15,244 nucleotides of DNA from Nonlabens sp. (lineage in GTDB: Bacteria; Bacteroidota; Bacteroidia; Flavobacteriales; Flavobacteriaceae): assembly GCA_023301395.1 (NCBI GenBank), contig JALZUY010000229.1:1-15244 (forward strand), read 5' to 3'. The notes beneath the pieces were generated by a model. The model did not search any database. It was not told where the DNA came from and worked only from the letters and a program-made list of their open reading frames with translations. Shown piece by piece: positions 8,484-14,131 of the stretch (position 1 is its first letter; the number at the start of each line of letters is the position of its first letter). Made by a program: the position numbers and the translations under genes.

Positions 8484-8489
8484 TGAGTA

Positions 8490-8518
8490 CAAAATACTTC
8501 TTCCTAACCGAGTACAAA
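8490..8518 (-). promoter_or_regulatory. Candidate dnaA promoter built on a 9-nt direct repeat
   Basis: On the minus strand TTTGTACTC occurs twice with a 25-bp period (in 8510-8518 and 8485-8493). The upstream TTTG (8515-8518) could be the -33 element and TATTTTG (8490-8496) the -7 element. The -7 word has one base fewer than TANNTTTG and the spacer is 18 nt, so it is an imperfect Bacteroidota promoter. It would give a leader of about 45-50 nt. Confidence 0.4.
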
Positions 8519-8520
8519 TA

Positions 8521-8529
8521 TGTGAATAA
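8521..8529 (-). promoter_or_regulatory. Perfect DnaA box upstream of dnaA
   Basis: The minus strand reads TTATTCACA, a full match to the DnaA-box consensus TTATNCACA. It lies 89 bp upstream of the dnaA start and 2 bp upstream of the TTTG proposed as the -33 element. It could serve autoregulation of dnaA or belong to oriC. The flanking DNA at 8530-8640 is very AT-rich. Confidence 0.6.
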
Positions 8530-8638
8530 AAAACCTTAAAAAAAACTACAAAAGGGTTTGATTTATTTAAAATTTTGTTGCAAGTAATTGGGTCTATTTA
8601 TTCAGAATGAAAATATACAAAAAATTAAAGAAATAGTA

Positions 8639-9052
8639 ATGAAGACGACACTTACAAAAATTAAAACTAGATACGTAGAATCTGATCAAATGGGTGTTAT
8701 ACATCACTCTAACTATTTGATATACATGGAACAAGCTCGGTTGGATTGGTTGGATGCTCTAGGGTTCTCTTATAGTAAGATGGAAGAGAATAATGTGATG
8801 TTACCTGTTTATAAAATCGACATTAGGTATAAAAATCCGATGAAATTCGGAGAAGAAATTACTGTTAAAACGACACTCAAGAATGTTCCTACGACACGTG
8901 TGGAATTTGAGTATGAAATTGTAAATCAAGAAGGTAAAATGTGTGCTACAGCAAATTTAACTTTGGTGTTTACAAACGGTAGTAGTTTTAGACCTACAAA
9001 ACCATTACCAGATTTTTTAAAAGCTTGTGAGAAGTTATTTGTAGATAAATAG
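8639..9052 (+). CDS. YbgC-like acyl-CoA thioesterase (4HBT family)
   Basis: This 137-residue cytoplasmic hotdog-fold enzyme probably hydrolyses acyl-CoA or acyl-ACP thioesters. The family's N-terminal motif is clear: RYVESDQMGVIHHSNYLIY (11-29), with catalytic Asp16 and the conserved HxNY, then EQARLDWLDALG (31-42). The rest (PVYKIDIRYKNPMKFGEEITV, then ANLTLVFTN) follows the 4-hydroxybenzoyl-CoA thioesterase pattern. I chose the ATG at 8639; an upstream in-frame TTG at 8588 would add 17 residues (GLFIQNENIQKIKEIV) that are not part of the family and would extend into the AT-rich DNA upstream of dnaA. It is divergent from dnaA and convergent with yigZ (32 bp between stops). The substrate is unknown; in Gram-negative bacteria YbgC sits with Tol-Pal, which is not seen here. 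Confidence 0.9.
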   Translation: MKTTLTKIKTRYVESDQMGVIHHSNYLIYMEQARLDWLDALGFSYSKMEENNVMLPVYKIDIRYKNPMKFGEEITVKTTLKNVPTTRVEFEYEIVNQEGKMCATANLTLVFTNGSSFRPTKPLPDFLKACEKLFVDK

Positions 9053-9071
9053 AAATAACGATTAAATATTT

Positions 9072-9090
9072 GAATAATTTTAAATTATTC
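9072..9090. terminator. AT-rich hairpin between convergent genes, possible terminator
   Basis: GAATAATTT and AAATTATTC form a perfect 9-bp inverted repeat around one central T. It sits between the convergent thioesterase and YigZ genes and includes the YigZ stop codon. The stem has only two G-C pairs and no long T run, so termination is a guess from position. Confidence 0.35.
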
Positions 9091-9693
9091 TTCTATTGCT
9101 TTTGCTTTAATAGGATACATTTTATTTATCTCTTCAGTCACTACTTCTTGTTGAGATGCAGGAACAGCGATAGTTATAGCGCAACTTGCAGTTAAATCTT
9201 GAGATACAATCTTATAATTGCGCTCATCTAGAAATCGCATCACCTGATTCATTTGTGGATATTCAAACTTGATGATAATCTTTGCTGTAATAGTTCGCAA
9301 CCTTATGTCGGCAGTGTCGAGAGCAATTTTTGCAGTTTCTCTGTAAGCACTTATCAAGCCGCCTACACCTAATTTTGTGCCACCAAAGATTCTAGAAACC
9401 ACCACAAGAACATCACTCAATCCAAAGGAGTTAATCTGTCCTAGGATAGGATCACCAGCACTATGACTAGGTTCACCATCATCATTTGCACGGTAATTAT
9501 TATCGTCGGCACCTATTTTCCAGGCATAACAATGGTGACCTGCCTTAGGATGTCTATTGCGCAATGGTGCGATTAAATCGTTGACTTCTTCATCATTACG
9601 CAATGGATATGCATATCCATAGAATTTACTTCCTCGATCTTTATAGAGAATTTCCGCAGTAGGTTTTACGATAGTTTTGTACGAGTCGGCCAA
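9085..9693 (-). CDS. YigZ/IMPACT family protein, TTG start
   Basis: This 202-residue protein belongs to the YigZ family, related to the eukaryotic translation regulator IMPACT. Bacterial members have a conserved N-terminal UPF0029 domain and a C-terminal ferredoxin-like domain; nucleic-acid binding and a link to translation are proposed, but the function is not settled. The signature is complete: NDDGEPSHSAGDPILG at 70-85, then SRIFGGTKLGVGGL at 100-113 and AYRE at 116-119. The C-terminal part (about 137-202) has the two-strand, two-helix pattern. The start is TTG at 9691-9693: the codon just before it in frame is TAA, and no ATG occurs before the conserved core, so a TTG start is hard to avoid. 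Its upstream region (84 bp) is shared with the divergent lipoprotein gene. Confidence 0.92.
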   Translation of the reverse strand: MADSYKTIVKPTAEILYKDRGSKFYGYAYPLRNDEEVNDLIAPLRNRHPKAGHHCYAWKIGADDNNYRANDDGEPSHSAGDPILGQINSFGLSDVLVVVSRIFGGTKLGVGGLISAYRETAKIALDTADIRLRTITAKIIIKFEYPQMNQVMRFLDERNYKIVSQDLTASCAITIAVPASQQEVVTEEINKMYPIKAKAIEE

Positions 9694-9722
9694 TTAAATT
9701 TATGTTAAAACAATTTTAATAG

Positions 9723-9753
9723 TTTGTTAAAGAAAAGACTTAGAATATTTTTG
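9723..9753 (+). promoter_or_regulatory. Bacteroidota-type promoter for the lipocalin-like lipoprotein
   Basis: TTTG at 9723-9726 is followed after exactly 19 nt by TATTTTTG at 9746-9753, a full match to TTTG-N19-TANNTTTG, the promoter consensus known for Bacteroidota. Transcription would start near 9760, giving a leader of about 18 nt before the ATG at 9778. Confidence 0.8.
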
Positions 9754-9777
9754 GCAATGTAAACAATATACCAAAAA

Positions 9778-10356
9778 ATGAAAAAGTTATTTATTATATT
9801 AATATCTGTACTTTCCTTAACTAGTTGTGATACTGAATCTATAGATTCGGGATTAGATCCTAATTCTACAGGAACTGGAACTGGATCAGGTGGAACTGGT
9901 GGCGGCACAAACGCATCATTAATAGTAGGTAACTGGTTATATACAGACGTTGAAACGCTTACAACCACAACTACTAATATAATGGGGATTTCTAATGTAA
10001 TTACCGCTTCTAACGAGTTTGTAAGCTCAGACGCTATCTTAACTTTTAATACAGACGGAACTTATACAATCATAGGTGATTTAACCTTTGAATTATTTAC
10101 TCAAGGTATGTCTCAAGGTAATCAATCAAATACTTTTAACGATTCTGGAACCTATACGGTAACAGGTGATATTCTTGAATTAGTAAGCACTGTTCCAGGC
10201 ACAGGAACTCCATTTGATGATACGACCACTTTAACTATAGACACTTTAAATAACGTAGATTTATTTATCGATATAGATGGTATGTCCACACAAAATGCTG
10301 GCGGATCGTCTATAGATGTTCTTATTGAAGGTACTGCCGATTTTGAGAGACAGTAG
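9778..10356 (+). CDS. Lipoprotein with lipocalin-like domain
   Basis: This 192-residue outer-envelope lipoprotein has a type II signal peptide (MKKLFIILISVLSLTSC) with the lipidated Cys17 in the lipobox LTSC. A low-complexity linker of Gly, Thr and Ser (about 28-45) separates it from a beta-rich domain starting LIVGNWLY (48-55), a typical opening of the lipocalin-like families frequent in Flavobacteriaceae. Later strands include AILTFNTDGTYTI and SGTYTVTGDILEL, the usual alternating pattern of these small barrels. The ligand is unknown. Acidic residues soon after the cysteine (DTES) could act in surface display, but I cannot assign a surface-export signal. The gene is a single unit with its own strong promoter and a hairpin terminator 20 bp downstream, suggesting good independent expression. 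Confidence 0.88.
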   Translation: MKKLFIILISVLSLTSCDTESIDSGLDPNSTGTGTGSGGTGGGTNASLIVGNWLYTDVETLTTTTTNIMGISNVITASNEFVSSDAILTFNTDGTYTIIGDLTFELFTQGMSQGNQSNTFNDSGTYTVTGDILELVSTVPGTGTPFDDTTTLTIDTLNNVDLFIDIDGMSTQNAGGSSIDVLIEGTADFERQ

Positions 10357-10376
10357 GAATAAAATTTTTTAGTAAT

Positions 10377-10407
10377 AAAAGCTTCTCGTATTAGAGAAGC
10401 TTTTTTT
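10377..10407. terminator. Strong bidirectional rho-independent terminator
   Basis: An 11-bp perfect stem (AAAAGCTTCTC paired with GAGAAGCTTTT) encloses the loop GTATTA, and a run of T follows to 10407. On the minus strand the same stem is followed by TTTTATTACT, a weaker tail. It lies between the lipoprotein gene (ends 10356) and the convergent EamA gene (ends 10411), so it can stop both transcripts. Confidence 0.9.
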
Positions 10408-10410
10408 GTG

Positions 10411-11277
10411 TTACGCTTTCGCGAAAGCAATCATTACAATAGCCGCAATGGCAACAACTATTCCTATATAATTCTTAGGAATCAGTTTCTCCTTAAATAT
10501 AAGTATTCCTAGTATAGAAGTGAAAAGTACTGTTCCTACATGGTTGATAGGATATACAACACTGCTTTCCATTCCGTTTTTAAGAGCTTTTATCAATACG
10601 TAAATTGAGAAATAATTAGGAATTCCTAGAACCACACCAGCGATAATGGAACGCAGATTTAAAAAACGTTTTTGAGTTGCTTCATATATAAGGACAAGAA
10701 TCCCAAGAACAAATGCCATCGCAAAACACATGGCGCTGAAGAGTGGTTCTTCTCCATCTGGCACGTGCATTTTCTCAGCATACTTGAGTGTTGTGTCTAT
10801 AACGCCACTACCTATGAAGAGAATAATAGGTAGAATCAGTAGTTTTTTATCCAGTTTCAAACCATCTTTACTCTTAATAGATGTCAGATAAACTGATGCT
10901 AGTGCGAGCAGTATCCCAACAATTTTCATCCACCCTATGGACTCGTCATAGAGCCACATTCCTGTAATCACAGGAATTACCAGCGACATCTTACCAGAAA
11001 CTGCAGCGACCGAAAGTCCGTTTTTCTGACTTGTCAGCGCCATAATATTAAAGATAGCTATGAATAAGGCTCCTAAAAATAAAGCGTAGTAAAACCAGTT
11101 TGCTTCAAGGATTTGTGTAGCATTTGGTATGCTTCCATAAGCGATAAAGCCTGTGACACAAGCCACTATATAGTTGACTATAATAGCGTGTAGTGTGTTT
11201 ACTTTAAATACTTGAAAGTACTTAAAAATCACATAAAGAATACTCGAGAAAGAAATGCTAAGTACTAACCAAATCAT
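10411..11277 (-). CDS. EamA/DMT-family transporter
   Basis: This 288-residue inner-membrane protein has about ten hydrophobic helices (for example 1-20, 30-47, 62-82, 96-110, 116-133, 146-160, 178-198, 208-230, 243-260, 268-284), arranged as two similar halves of five, as in the EamA drug/metabolite transporter superfamily. The end of the first half has MWLYDESIGWMKIVGILLAL and the second has GILIFKEKLIPKNYIGIVVA, the paired hallmark of the duplication. The substrate is unknown. The start ATG overlaps the ribD stop codon as ATGA, so translation is probably coupled; export or uptake of a riboflavin-related compound is conceivable but unproven. The last five codons (AFAKA) and the stop follow directly from a perfect copy of the dispersed palindrome, so the native C-terminus may have been altered by it. 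Confidence 0.9.
   Translation of the reverse strand: MIWLVLSISFSSILYVIFKYFQVFKVNTLHAIIVNYIVACVTGFIAYGSIPNATQILEANWFYYALFLGALFIAIFNIMALTSQKNGLSVAAVSGKMSLVIPVITGMWLYDESIGWMKIVGILLALASVYLTSIKSKDGLKLDKKLLILPIILFIGSGVIDTTLKYAEKMHVPDGEEPLFSAMCFAMAFVLGILVLIYEATQKRFLNLRSIIAGVVLGIPNYFSIYVLIKALKNGMESSVVYPINHVGTVLFTSILGILIFKEKLIPKNYIGIVVAIAAIVMIAFAKA
10415..10428. repeat. Dispersed palindrome, copy 3 (perfect, at the end of the EamA gene)
   Basis: A perfect GCTTTCGCGAAAGC forms the last codons of the EamA transporter gene (A-F-A-K-A, then TAA). It lies 7 bp beyond the terminator T-run, near the end of a transcript. Confidence 0.9.
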
Positions 11278-12287
11278 TTGTTCTTGTAGATTTTTAAGAC
11301 GTCATTCTTAAGAGTTAGTCTGCTTTTAATATTAAAATTGCCTTTAAGCTTAGGAGCTTTTAAGCCTTTGTGGAATAATGTTTTAGTTCCCATGAATTGG
11401 TAAGCTTCATCCCATAAGTCTACATCTATAAAAGATTGAATAGTAGTAGTGCCACCTTCAATAATTACAGACTGAATGTTGTTCTTGTAGAGTTCTTCAA
11501 AGATTTTGTCAACATTAGAAGAGCTCATTTCAAGTTTTATAGTGAGCGCAGCGTCATTCATTACCTTATAATTAGGTGTAATGCTGTTTCTAGAATCTAG
11601 AATAATTCTAATCGGATTGTTTCCTGACCAGTCGCGGCATGTAAGTGATGGATTATCATCTGCAACAGTTTTTGTACCTACTAGAATAGCATTTTCTGTA
11701 GCTCTTAATTTATGCGATAATTGTCTGGAATGTTTGTTGGTTATCCAGACCGGTTTTTGCTCGTCTTTAGTTTCGGGAGCTATAAAACCATCTGATGTTT
11801 CTGCCCATTTTAAGATCACATAAGGACGTTTTTTTCTATGAAAAGTAAAGAATCTCTTATTGAGTTCGTTACATTCATTTTCTAAGATTCCTGTCACAAC
11901 TTCTATTCCAGCTTCTTGTAGTAGTGCAACACCTTTTCCAGCCACTTTATCATGTGGATCTAATGTTCCTACAACCACTTTTTTGAAACCTTTTTGCACG
12001 ATCATCGATGCGCAAGGTGGCGTTTTTCCAGTATGTGAGCAAGGTTCTAGATTGACGTATAATACCGCTTTCGCGAAAGCATCACCATCATAACCATTCT
12101 TCTCAGCATCCAGCACTGCGTTAACTTCAGCATGTGGTTGTCCAGATTTGAGATGCCATCCTTCACCAAGAATCTCGTGGTTTTCAGACACAATAACACT
12201 TCCCACTAGCGGATTAGGATACGTAGTTCCCAAACCATTTTGTGCCAGTTGCAAGCAGCGTTGCATGTATTTCTCATCATTAGTCAT
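11274..12287 (-). CDS. ribD: Bifunctional riboflavin biosynthesis deaminase/reductase RibD
   Basis: RibD catalyses two successive steps of riboflavin synthesis: deamination of the pyrimidine made by GTP cyclohydrolase II, and NADPH-dependent reduction of its ribosyl side chain. The N-terminal deaminase domain (1-145) has the zinc site: His52-Ala-Glu54 (PHAEVNAV), Cys83 (EPCSHTGKTPPC) and Cys92. The C-terminal reductase domain (about 155-337) has GTKTVADDNPSLTCRDW at 204-220 and IIEGGTTT at 275-282. I start it at the ATG (12287); an upstream TTG at 12296 lies inside the proposed -7 element and would be outside the mRNA. The EamA gene follows with a 4-bp overlap. Residues 70-74 (AFAKA), between the HAE and PCxxxxxxPPC motifs, are encoded by a perfect palindrome copy. 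No FMN riboswitch is visible. Confidence 0.95.
   Translation of the reverse strand: MTNDEKYMQRCLQLAQNGLGTTYPNPLVGSVIVSENHEILGEGWHLKSGQPHAEVNAVLDAEKNGYDGDAFAKAVLYVNLEPCSHTGKTPPCASMIVQKGFKKVVVGTLDPHDKVAGKGVALLQEAGIEVVTGILENECNELNKRFFTFHRKKRPYVILKWAETSDGFIAPETKDEQKPVWITNKHSRQLSHKLRATENAILVGTKTVADDNPSLTCRDWSGNNPIRIILDSRNSITPNYKVMNDAALTIKLEMSSSNVDKIFEELYKNNIQSVIIEGGTTTIQSFIDVDLWDEAYQFMGTKTLFHKGLKAPKLKGNFNIKSRLTLKNDVLKIYKNK
12067..12080. repeat. Dispersed palindrome, copy 4 (perfect, inside ribD)
   Basis: A perfect GCTTTCGCGAAAGC lies in frame inside ribD and is read as AFAKA (residues 70-74) in the loop before the strand leading to the zinc-binding PCS motif. The family usually has a variable loop here, so insertion would be tolerated. 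Confidence 0.9.
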
Positions 12288-12293
12288 CGCTAG

Positions 12294-12326
12294 CAAAGGT
12301 AAGACCTTATTAAAACGAAAAGCAAA
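12294..12326 (-). promoter_or_regulatory. Promoter of the ribD operon; near-leaderless mRNA
   Basis: On the minus strand TTTG (12323-12326) is followed after 21 nt by TACCTTTG (12294-12301), a full TANNTTTG match. The ATG at 12287 starts 6 nt after the -7 element, so transcription should begin at or next to the start codon. This decides the start: the upstream TTG (12294-12296) is part of the -7 element. Confidence 0.7.
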
Positions 12327-12389
12327 ATGAAAAATAAAATCAAAAACAATTACTTGTAATTTGAGTTTTTGGACTGAACTAGAAACCGT

Positions 12390-12401
12390 ACCCTTTAGGG
12401 T
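12390..12401. repeat. Small inverted repeat in the ribD-GNAT intergenic region
   Basis: ACCCTTTAGGGT contains 5-bp arms (ACCCT/AGGGT) around TT. It is at the start of a repeat-rich stretch. It is too short to judge; it may be the remnant of a larger repeat. Confidence 0.35.
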
Positions 12402-12424
12402 TAGGGAAAAGATTTCGGCTTTAT

Positions 12425-12448
12425 AAACTTAAATCTAAACTTAAATTT
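12425..12448 (+). repeat. Tandem 12-mer duplication
   Basis: AAACTTAAATCT (12425-12436) is directly followed by AAACTTAAATTT (12437-12448), 11 of 12 bases identical. It resembles a short slippage-derived array. It is in the 276-bp gap between ribD and the GNAT gene, which otherwise contains the ribD promoter, a hairpin repeat and the GNAT promoter. Confidence 0.65.
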
Positions 12449-12471
12449 AAAAGTACAATGTCAGATTGAGC

Positions 12472-12504
12472 ACTTCGATAAACTCAGCACATGCTTGTCG
12501 AAGT
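12472..12504. repeat. REP-like hairpin element
   Basis: Arms ACTTCGATAA (12472-12481) and TTGTCGAAGT (12495-12504) pair over 10 bp with one G-T wobble, around a 13-nt loop containing CTCAG. From memory, words of the type CTTCGAyAArCTCAG are a widespread intergenic repeat in Flavobacteriia and some other phyla. No transposase is nearby. Confidence 0.65.
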
Positions 12505-12560
12505 CGACTTTAGATTCAAATTTTTTAGATTTTATTAAACAATTTCTAATCTCACTATCC

Positions 12561-12568
12561 TAACTTTG
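12561..12568 (+). promoter_or_regulatory. -7 promoter element of the GNAT gene
   Basis: TAACTTTG is a full TANNTTTG match located 4 bp before the ATG at 12573, implying a leaderless or near-leaderless mRNA, the same geometry as ribD. No good TTTG is found 19-23 nt upstream, which lowers confidence. Confidence 0.5.
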
Positions 12569-12572
12569 CCTT

Positions 12573-13049
12573 ATGAAAATCCGCACAATACTTCCTAAAG
12601 ATAATGATGCTATTAGAGATATCATTCAAGCATCTATAATAGAGCACGGAGCTCCTAAAATAGGAACGGCTTATAGCGATAGTGCAACACAAGCGATGTA
12701 CGAACAGTATCAGAAACCTCGCAGCACCTATTATGTTATTGAAGTAGATGGAATAGTAGTAGGCGGCGCTGGAGTTGCATCACTAGATAATTATGATGGT
12801 AACGTGAGCGAACTTCAAAAAATGTATTTCAAACCAGAGGCTAGAGGTAAAGGCTACGGAAAGAAAATGATGCTTACCTGTTTAGAGCAAGCAAAGAAAT
12901 TCAAATTTGAAAGCATCTATCTAGAAACCATGGATAATATGTATGAAGCTCAAGGGTTATATAAACACGTAGGTTTTGAATTACTCGATGGTCCATTAGG
13001 TAATACAGGTCATTTCTCATGTCCTGTACAAATGCTTTTAAGATTCTGA
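12573..13049 (+). CDS. GNAT-family N-acetyltransferase
   Basis: This 158-residue cytoplasmic protein has the GNAT fold for acetyl-CoA-dependent acylation of an amine. The acetyl-CoA motif A is clear: strand ELQKMYFKPEARGKGYGKKM (80-99), with the pyrophosphate loop R91-GKGYG96. Motif B follows as SIYLETMDNMYEAQGLYKHVGFE (114-136), where Tyr130 of GLYKHVGF is the usual acid position. The N-terminal region (MKIRTILPKDNDAIRDII) is the standard strand-helix opening. The acceptor substrate cannot be read from the sequence; close relatives are annotated only as GNAT. The gene stands alone, with repeats on both sides and its own -7 element, and the next gene (prmC) is 198 bp away on the same strand. 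Confidence 0.9.
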   Translation: MKIRTILPKDNDAIRDIIQASIIEHGAPKIGTAYSDSATQAMYEQYQKPRSTYYVIEVDGIVVGGAGVASLDNYDGNVSELQKMYFKPEARGKGYGKKMMLTCLEQAKKFKFESIYLETMDNMYEAQGLYKHVGFELLDGPLGNTGHFSCPVQMLLRF

Positions 13050-13050
13050 T

Positions 13051-13071
13051 ATTCCGCACTCGATGCGGAAT
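13051..13071. repeat. Perfect hairpin just after the GNAT stop codon
   Basis: ATTCCGCA (13051-13058), loop CTCGA, then TGCGGAAT (13064-13071): an 8-bp perfect stem starting 2 bp after the GNAT stop. No T-run follows, so it is more likely an mRNA 3'-end or REP-like hairpin than a classical terminator. I recall similar words in flavobacterial intergenic regions, unverified. Confidence 0.65.
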
Positions 13072-13153
13072 CTGCTCGTATTTATCTAAATGCTTATTAA
13101 AAATCCATTTCTATAAGTCATATTTTAAATTGAAGTAGAAATCTCAATGCCAG

Positions 13154-13171
13154 TTCAAGCGCAGTCGAGAA
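13154..13171. repeat. Flavobacterial-type intergenic repeat word
   Basis: TTCAAGCGCAGTCGAGAA is one base from the word TTCGAGCGCAGTCGAGAA that I remember as common between genes in Flavobacteriia. Short arms GTTC (13153-13156) and GAAC (13169-13172) flank it. It lies between the GNAT gene and prmC. The recollection has not been checked against a database. Confidence 0.5.
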
Positions 13172-13192
13172 CAGTTTAATAAACTTCATTCC

Positions 13193-13200
13193 TATCTTTA
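13193..13200 (+). promoter_or_regulatory. Possible -7 element for prmC
   Basis: TATCTTTA matches TANNTTTG at 7 of 8 defined and free positions, failing at the last base. It would give a leader of about 40 nt that includes the whole hexamer array. No convincing -33 element is seen at the right distance. Confidence 0.3.
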
Positions 13201-13209
13201 CGCATTGAA

Positions 13210-13245
13210 TTCGAGTTCAAATTCGAGTTCAAATTCAAATTCAAA
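13210..13245 (+). repeat. Six-unit TTCRAR hexamer array before the prmC start
   Basis: Six hexamers follow without interruption: TTCGAG, TTCAAA, TTCGAG, TTCAAA, TTCAAA, TTCAAA. The array ends 2 bp before the prmC ATG (13248). It therefore occupies the position where a ribosome-binding region would be; length change by slippage could alter translation. Confidence 0.85.
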
Positions 13246-13247
13246 GA

Positions 13248-14102
13248 ATGACACTCAACCAATTCAAACTTCTCTATCAAGAACGACTGGCTCTATTGTA
13301 TCCAGAAAATGAGATTCATAGCATTTTACAAATCGTTTGTGAGAATTTATTGAATTGGTCACGCTCAGATTTTTTGATGAATGATCAAGAAGAAATGAGT
13401 CTCCTTCAAGAAGAAATACTTCAAAACTCGTTAAGAGAATTATCGACTTCAAAACCGGTACAATACATTACAGGAAAAGCACATTTCTACGGGCATGAAT
13501 TTACTGTTAACGAACATACCTTGATACCACGTCAGGAAACAGAAGAACTCGTTGATATGATCATTAAAGATCATAAAAAGGAATCCTACCTCAATATAAT
13601 AGACATAGGAACTGGAACTGGCTGTATAGGATTATCTCTTAAAGCTGCAAAACCTAGTTGTATCGTTACACTTATGGATGTTTCAAAAGAAGCGCTTGCA
13701 ACGGCACAATCAAATGCCGACCATTTAAAAACTCCTGTAAAGACGATATTACAAGATATTCTAGGTTTAGATACTTTGCCTGAGAAGTATGGTATCATTG
13801 TTAGTAATCCGCCATATGTGCGTGATCTAGAAAAGGTAGAAATTCATAAAAATGTATTGAATAACGAACCACATCTTGCTCTTTTTGTGGATGATAACAA
13901 TGCTTTGGTGTTCTATCGCAAGATCATGGAACTTTCTAAAAATGCTTTACAACCTAACGGAATTCTATATTTTGAAATCAATCAATATTTACCTGAAGAA
14001 ATGAAAGCGCTCGCCACAGAGTTAGGTTTTAAATCAGAGGTTTTTAAAGATTTGAATGGTAATTATAGGATGATGAAGTGTGAGAGAATTTTAAAGATCT
14101 AA
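13248..14102 (+). CDS. prmC: Peptide chain release factor N5-glutamine methyltransferase
   Basis: PrmC (HemK) methylates the glutamine of the GGQ motif in release factors RF1 and RF2 using S-adenosylmethionine, improving translation termination. The 284-residue protein has the helical N-terminal RF-binding domain (1-75), the linker QYITGKAHFYGHEF (72-85) and TLIPRQETEELV (91-102), the SAM-binding loop DIGTGTGCIG (119-128), an acidic residue after strand 2 (LMDVS, Asp144), and the catalytic substrate motif NPPY (187-190). The length is typical. The start at 13248 is the only ATG near the conserved beginning and is preceded directly by the hexamer array. It is convergent with the GH20-like lipoprotein gene, with 29 bp between stop codons. 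All catalytic residues are intact. Confidence 0.96.
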   Translation: MTLNQFKLLYQERLALLYPENEIHSILQIVCENLLNWSRSDFLMNDQEEMSLLQEEILQNSLRELSTSKPVQYITGKAHFYGHEFTVNEHTLIPRQETEELVDMIIKDHKKESYLNIIDIGTGTGCIGLSLKAAKPSCIVTLMDVSKEALATAQSNADHLKTPVKTILQDILGLDTLPEKYGIIVSNPPYVRDLEKVEIHKNVLNNEPHLALFVDDNNALVFYRKIMELSKNALQPNGILYFEINQYLPEEMKALATELGFKSEVFKDLNGNYRMMKCERILKI

Positions 14103-14131
14103 ACCCTACAATAGCATTTTTTAAAAGCTCA

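Noticed and set aside
8588..8638. TTG start giving a longer thioesterase
   Set aside because: The added 17 residues are not part of the 4HBT family; the ATG at 8639 fits the family beginning.
9705..9968. Open frame on the minus strand across the lipoprotein gene start and its promoter
   Set aside because: It is antisense to a clear signal peptide and Gly/Thr-rich linker; its proline-valine-rich stretch is the mirror of that linker, and no family is recognised.
10152..10430. Minus-strand open frame over the lipoprotein 3' part and terminator
   Set aside because: It crosses a strong terminator hairpin and runs antisense to a well-supported gene.
12294..12296. TTG start giving a RibD longer by three residues
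   Set aside because: The codon forms part of a full TANNTTTG promoter element, so it is unlikely to be in the transcript.
12288..12572. FMN riboswitch upstream of ribD
   Set aside because: The proposed promoter leaves no leader RNA, and I see none of the conserved RFN-element words; the hairpin in this region belongs to a repeat.
14103..14131. Terminator between prmC and the GH20-like gene
   Set aside because: Only a 5-bp imperfect pairing (AATAG/CTATT) around an A/T run is visible, which is too weak.
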